Shown piece after piece: positions 5,753 to 8,175 of a DNA stretch of 8,175 nt. The stretch is from contig JAAYWX010000482.1 in the NCBI GenBank assembly GCA_012516225.1, forward strand, positions 1 to 8,175, read 5' to 3'. The notes beneath the pieces are model-generated. The model searched no databases and was not told the DNA's origin. It saw only the letters and a list, made by a program, of their open reading frames with translations. Position 1 is the stretch's first letter. Each line of letters begins with the position of its first letter. Position numbers and translations under genes: made by a program. The stretch is from Clostridiales bacterium (GTDB lineage: Bacteria > Bacillota > Clostridia > Oscillospirales > Oscillospiraceae).

Positions 5753-6190
5753 ATGCTTAATCACATTACACTCATGGGGCGGCTTACGCGCGACCCGGAG
5801 CTTAGATATACACCGTCCGGTACTCCAGTGGCTTCACTCACACTTGCTGTTGACCGAGACTTTACGGGAGAGAATAAGGAACGCACGACCGACTTCATCG
5901 ACATTGTTGCATGGCGGCAGATTGGCGAGTTCGCATCCAAGTATTTCTCAAAAGGCAGCATGGCGGTAGTAAGCGGTCGTTTGCAGATTCGCGAATGGCA
6001 GGACAAGGATGGAAACAAGCGCAAGAGCGCAGAGGTCGTTGCAGAACGCATATATTTCGGCGGTACAAAGAAAGATGCAGGTGGCTCCGAGAAAAGCGAT
6101 CCCGGCGCTTTTGACGGCTCTTACAGCGGTGATTTCCGAGGCTCGGCATTTTCGGAACTGGATGATGGAGATGGGGAACTCCCATTTTAA
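5753..6190 (+). CDS. ssb: Single-stranded DNA-binding protein
   Basis: A 145-residue SSB. MLNHITLMGRLTRDPELRYT, then VASLTLAVDR, TDFIDIVAW and VVSGRLQIREWQDKDGNKR, are the classic OB-fold blocks (residues 1-105). A Gly/Ser-rich linker leads to the acidic tip DDGDGELPF at residues 137-145. This SSB-Ct recruits replication and repair partners, so the protein looks fully functional. It should form tetramers coating single strands during phage replication and feed the recombination genes upstream. AAAGGGGG (5741-5748) is a good but closely spaced ribosome binding site (four bases to ATG 5753). The 148-base structured spacer upstream separates it from the recombination genes, and the initiator gene follows after 14 bases. 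Confidence 0.97.
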   Translation: MLNHITLMGRLTRDPELRYTPSGTPVASLTLAVDRDFTGENKERTTDFIDIVAWRQIGEFASKYFSKGSMAVVSGRLQIREWQDKDGNKRKSAEVVAERIYFGGTKKDAGGSEKSDPGAFDGSYSGDFRGSAFSELDDGDGELPF

Positions 6191-6204
6191 GAGATGGTGA
6201 TTAA

Positions 6205-7050
6205 ATGGCATGGATTGAATTGCATCAGACATTACCAAGCAACAAGAAAACCATAAGGCTGAAAAAGCTGCTGAAGATTAAAACTCCGCAGGCTATCGGT
6301 CATCTATGCCTCTTGTGGCTCTGGGCATTAGACAACGCGCAGGACGGCGACCTTTCGGATTTCAGTCCTGACGAAATTGCGGAGATCATGGAATGGACCG
6401 GCAAAGACCCGCAGCAACTAATAAACGCTCTTATCGAATCTGGGTTTCTGGACGATAGCATGAACATCCATAACTGGCATGAGTACACCGGACGTCTGAT
6501 AGAGAAACGAAAAACTGACGCGGAACGCAAACGGTCATATCGCAGGAAGTCCGAGAGCTGTCCGCAGGACGTCCAAGGGACAACGGACGGATTTCCACGT
6601 GACGGCGCAGGTAACCGTACCATACCGTACCTAACCAATAGTAGTAGTTGTAGTAATAATAGCGCGCGCACGCGCGAGGGCAAAGAACCGGATGAAGATG
6701 TTTCCCGTGTTATGGACTACTACATGGACAAGATCAACGCGACTCCTTCATCGGCAAGCTGCGAAGAGTTGCTGAACTATATCCCGATTTTAGGTGCGGA
6801 CGTTGTAATCAAAGCTATGTCTATAGCGCTGGACGAGCACAAGCCTCAGTGGTCATATATCCGAGGGATATTGCGCTCGTGGACGGCACAGGGCGTCAAG
6901 TCTCTTGTTGATGTCCAGCGGCTTCAGAATGAGCTAGATGCGTCAAAAATACCGCGAGATAAACCGAAGAACGGAGGAAATATGAATGCTGGAAATGCTG
7001 GAAATGACAAGAATCAATGGAGCACCCTCAACATTACAAAGCTTGGCTGA
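6205..7050 (+). CDS. DnaD-type phage replication initiator
   Basis: A 281-residue primosome protein. The N-terminal part (MAWIELHQTLPSNKKTIRL to about residue 95) is the winged-helix replisome-organiser domain of Firmicute phages, with FSPDEIAEIMEWTG and LINALIESGFLD as the helix-turn-helix and wing. A polar linker follows, with a Ser/Asn run NSSSCSNNS at 145-153. Residues about 165-245 form the DnaD/DnaB2 domain with WSYIRGILRSW (216-226), the conserved single-strand and helicase-binding motif. The protein should bind the phage origin and recruit the helicase through the DnaC-type loader encoded next. A weak GGTGAT (6196-6201) sits close to ATG 6205. Its last 65 bases overlap the loader gene. 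The linker DNA may hold the origin. Confidence 0.88.
   Translation: MAWIELHQTLPSNKKTIRLKKLLKIKTPQAIGHLCLLWLWALDNAQDGDLSDFSPDEIAEIMEWTGKDPQQLINALIESGFLDDSMNIHNWHEYTGRLIEKRKTDAERKRSYRRKSESCPQDVQGTTDGFPRDGAGNRTIPYLTNSSSCSNNSARTREGKEPDEDVSRVMDYYMDKINATPSSASCEELLNYIPILGADVVIKAMSIALDEHKPQWSYIRGILRSWTAQGVKSLVDVQRLQNELDASKIPRDKPKNGGNMNAGNAGNDKNQWSTLNITKLG
6614..6678 (+). repeat. Candidate origin inside the initiator gene
   Basis: Within the linker-coding part of the initiator gene, ACCGTACC is repeated at 6614-6621 and 6624-6631 (10-base period, with a third partial TAACC after it). Then comes an AT-rich TAG/TAA triplet stretch (6632-6661) and the alternating run GCGCGCGCACGCGCG (6662-6676). Phage initiators often bind iterons lying in their own gene, with an AT-rich melting region beside them, as in lambda O. 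The layout fits an embedded origin, but two repeats are few, and low-complexity linker coding could give the same look. Confidence 0.4.
6986..7003 (+). repeat. Tandem 9-base repeat at the loader start
   Basis: ATGCTGGAA occurs twice in tandem and is followed by a third ATG (7004-7006). It encodes MLEMLEM in the loader frame and NAGNAGN in the initiator frame, so both proteins tolerate the 9-base unit. A copy-number change would keep both frames and would offer alternative start codons for the loader. Confidence 0.75.
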
Positions 7051-7759
7051 ACGTGAACAGTACAGAGTTGATGCTATAAACGACATGGAAGGCGATCTTA
7101 AAGGCGATGACTGTCCTCTGTGCAAAAATCGCGGCTATATAGCGTACCTTGAAGACGGCGCGATTAGAACTCGCAAATGCGGCTGCATGGTTAAGCGCGA
7201 GGCACTGCGGCTCATTGAGCAAAGCGGGCTTTCTGATAGCCTGGAACGCTGCACGTTTGAATCCTACTCAACGCCAAAGGAATGGCAGCGTCAGGCAAAA
7301 GCCCTTGCCGAGAAATTCATTACTTCGCCTGACGGCTGGTTTGTTGCGACTGGAGGCGTCGGCTCCGGCAAAACGCATCTGTGTACGGCAATTTGCGGAA
7401 GGCTTATAAACAGCGGAGTCCCGACGCGCTATATGCAATGGCGAACGGACGCGCCAAGGCTTAAAGGCCTTGTCAACGACCGCGAGGAATACGAGCGGAT
7501 GATAAATCCGTTCAAACGAATACGCTGCCTTTACATAGACGATTTTCTAAAAGGCGCGGTTACAGAGGCTGATATAAACCTTGCTTTTGAAATCCTTAAT
7601 GAGCGGTACAACAACATCAAGCTCATAACGATCATCAGTTCAGAAAAAAGCATAACGGAAATTCTGAGCATTGATGAAGCGGTTGGCAGCCGCATTTATG
7701 AGCGCAGCAAGAATTACTTGCTTGAGATTGCTGGCGGCAACAACTGGAGGCTGAAATGA
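6986..7759 (+). CDS. dnaC: DnaC-type helicase loader ATPase
   Basis: A 257-residue AAA+ loader. C43-x2-C46 (CPLC) and C65-G-C67 form an N-terminal zinc-binding knuckle common in phage DnaC/DnaI proteins. Walker A GGVGSGKT is at 123-130, Walker B LYIDDF has D185-D186, and SSEKSITEI followed by GSRIYER corresponds to the sensor and arginine-finger region. It should load the replicative helicase at the origin bound by the upstream DnaD-type protein. The start at ATG 6986 is supported by GGAGG (6973-6977) eight bases upstream. This makes a 65-base overlap with the initiator gene in another frame. Its stop overlaps the next start (ATGA, 7756-7759). Confidence 0.92.
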   Translation: MLEMLEMTRINGAPSTLQSLAEREQYRVDAINDMEGDLKGDDCPLCKNRGYIAYLEDGAIRTRKCGCMVKREALRLIEQSGLSDSLERCTFESYSTPKEWQRQAKALAEKFITSPDGWFVATGGVGSGKTHLCTAICGRLINSGVPTRYMQWRTDAPRLKGLVNDREEYERMINPFKRIRCLYIDDFLKGAVTEADINLAFEILNERYNNIKLITIISSEKSITEILSIDEAVGSRIYERSKNYLLEIAGGNNWRLK

Positions 7760-7905
7760 ACATACATAACCACGTTACCGCGATCAAGGAGCTTGAAAAG
7801 CAAAACTGCCAGGCCTGCCTGAGCCGCAACTGTGAGAAATGCGCCGTAGATTTTGCTTTGAAGTGTATTCGGAGAGACAAGAGCTTGTGGGGTGATAGAA
7901 AGTGA
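7756..7905 (+). CDS. 49-residue cysteine-rich micro-protein
   Basis: It starts MNIHNHVTAIKELEKQNCQA and ends SLWGDRK. C18-x2-C21 and C26-x2-C29 form a compact likely zinc site, with C37 following. The start ATG 7756 overlaps the loader stop (ATGA) and its stop overlaps the GTG start of the next gene (GTGA, 7902-7905), so it is translationally coupled on both sides. This argues that it is real despite its size. No family is recognised; a zinc-finger adaptor or anti-host peptide is only a guess. Confidence 0.65.
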   Translation: MNIHNHVTAIKELEKQNCQACLSRNCEKCAVDFALKCIRRDKSLWGDRK

Positions 7906-8175
7906 AGATACTGGCTATCGACCCTGGAAATGTGTACAGCGCCTATTGCATAATCGACGCTGAGACTTTAAAACCGCTTGAATTTGCAAAGGTGCCTAAC
8001 GATGAGCTTTATAAGCTAATCCGCGAACGGCGCTTCGACGAGAATGACCGAGCCGTAATAGAAATGGTCGAAAGTTACGGCATGGCGGTAGGCAAGGAAG
8101 TGTTTGAAACGGTCTTTTGGATCGGCCGCTATTATGAAGCGCTTACCCGCAAATGCCTGTTGCCTCCCGATAGGC
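7902..8175 (+). CDS. RuvC-like Holliday junction resolvase, 3' truncated by window
   Basis: The first 91 residues of a RNase H-fold nuclease. MKILAIDPGN (D7) is the first catalytic strand of RuvC-type resolvases, and AVIEMVESYG (E54) gives the second catalytic acid. The block GMAVGKEVFETVFWIGRYYE is characteristic of phage-encoded RuvC-like proteins in Firmicutes. It should cut four-way junctions made during phage recombination and late replication. Start GTG 7902 has GGGGTGAT (7889-7896) before it and overlaps the stop of the micro-protein. The remaining catalytic aspartates would lie beyond the window. Confidence 0.8.
   Translation, partial: MKILAIDPGNVYSAYCIIDAETLKPLEFAKVPNDELYKLIRERRFDENDRAVIEMVESYGMAVGKEVFETVFWIGRYYEALTRKCLLPPDR

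Noticed and set aside
1..8175. CRISPR array, tRNA, rRNA or insertion sequence
   Set aside because: No regularly spaced repeats, no cloverleaf with a CCA-type end, no rRNA-like sequence and no transposase or terminal inverted repeats were seen.

Overview
This window reads as the early region of a temperate phage or prophage from a low-to-mid GC Firmicute, most likely a gut-type Clostridium relative. The grounds are strong AGGAGG-type ribosome binding sites, tightly packed genes all on the + strand, a divergent AT-rich control region at the left edge, and the order regulators, recombination genes, single-strand binding protein, DnaD-type initiator, DnaC-type loader, RuvC-like nuclease. That order is typical of lysogenic phages of Firmicutes. 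No database search was possible, so host and family names rest on motif recognition.

Left edge (1-1151): an AT-rich control region carries a convincing leftward promoter and palindromes that look like repressor operators. The leftward gene (presumably the phage repressor) lies outside the window. Rightward come two small helix-turn-helix proteins, a 41-residue single-span membrane peptide, and a 46-residue ORF with a possible -1 frameshift site. A roughly 190-base stretch without a convincing gene then leads into an AbrB-type regulator.

Middle (1152-5604): an AbrB/SpoVT-like DNA-binding protein with a zinc ribbon; a small unrecognised protein translationally coupled to a 671-residue Rad50/SMC-like ATPase with a CxxC zinc hook; a 396-residue protein that is probably a RecT-like annealing factor; and a WalJ/YycJ-like metallo-beta-lactamase-fold hydrolase. 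These look like one DNA-end-processing and annealing module in which the metallo-hydrolase could take the place of the usual Mre11/SbcD nuclease.

Right (5605-8175): a structured 148-base spacer precedes ssb. The replication genes follow: a DnaD-type initiator whose linker DNA looks like an embedded origin, a DnaC-type helicase loader overlapping it by 65 bases, a 49-residue cysteine-rich peptide, and a RuvC-like resolvase cut off by the window edge. The last three are joined by ATGA and GTGA overlaps.

The most interesting items are the ATPase/annealase/metallo-hydrolase module, the alternative or pseudoknot-capable fold upstream of ssb, the iteron-plus-AT-rich patch inside the initiator gene, the A6 slippery site in the 46-residue ORF, and the coupled cysteine-rich micro-ORF.
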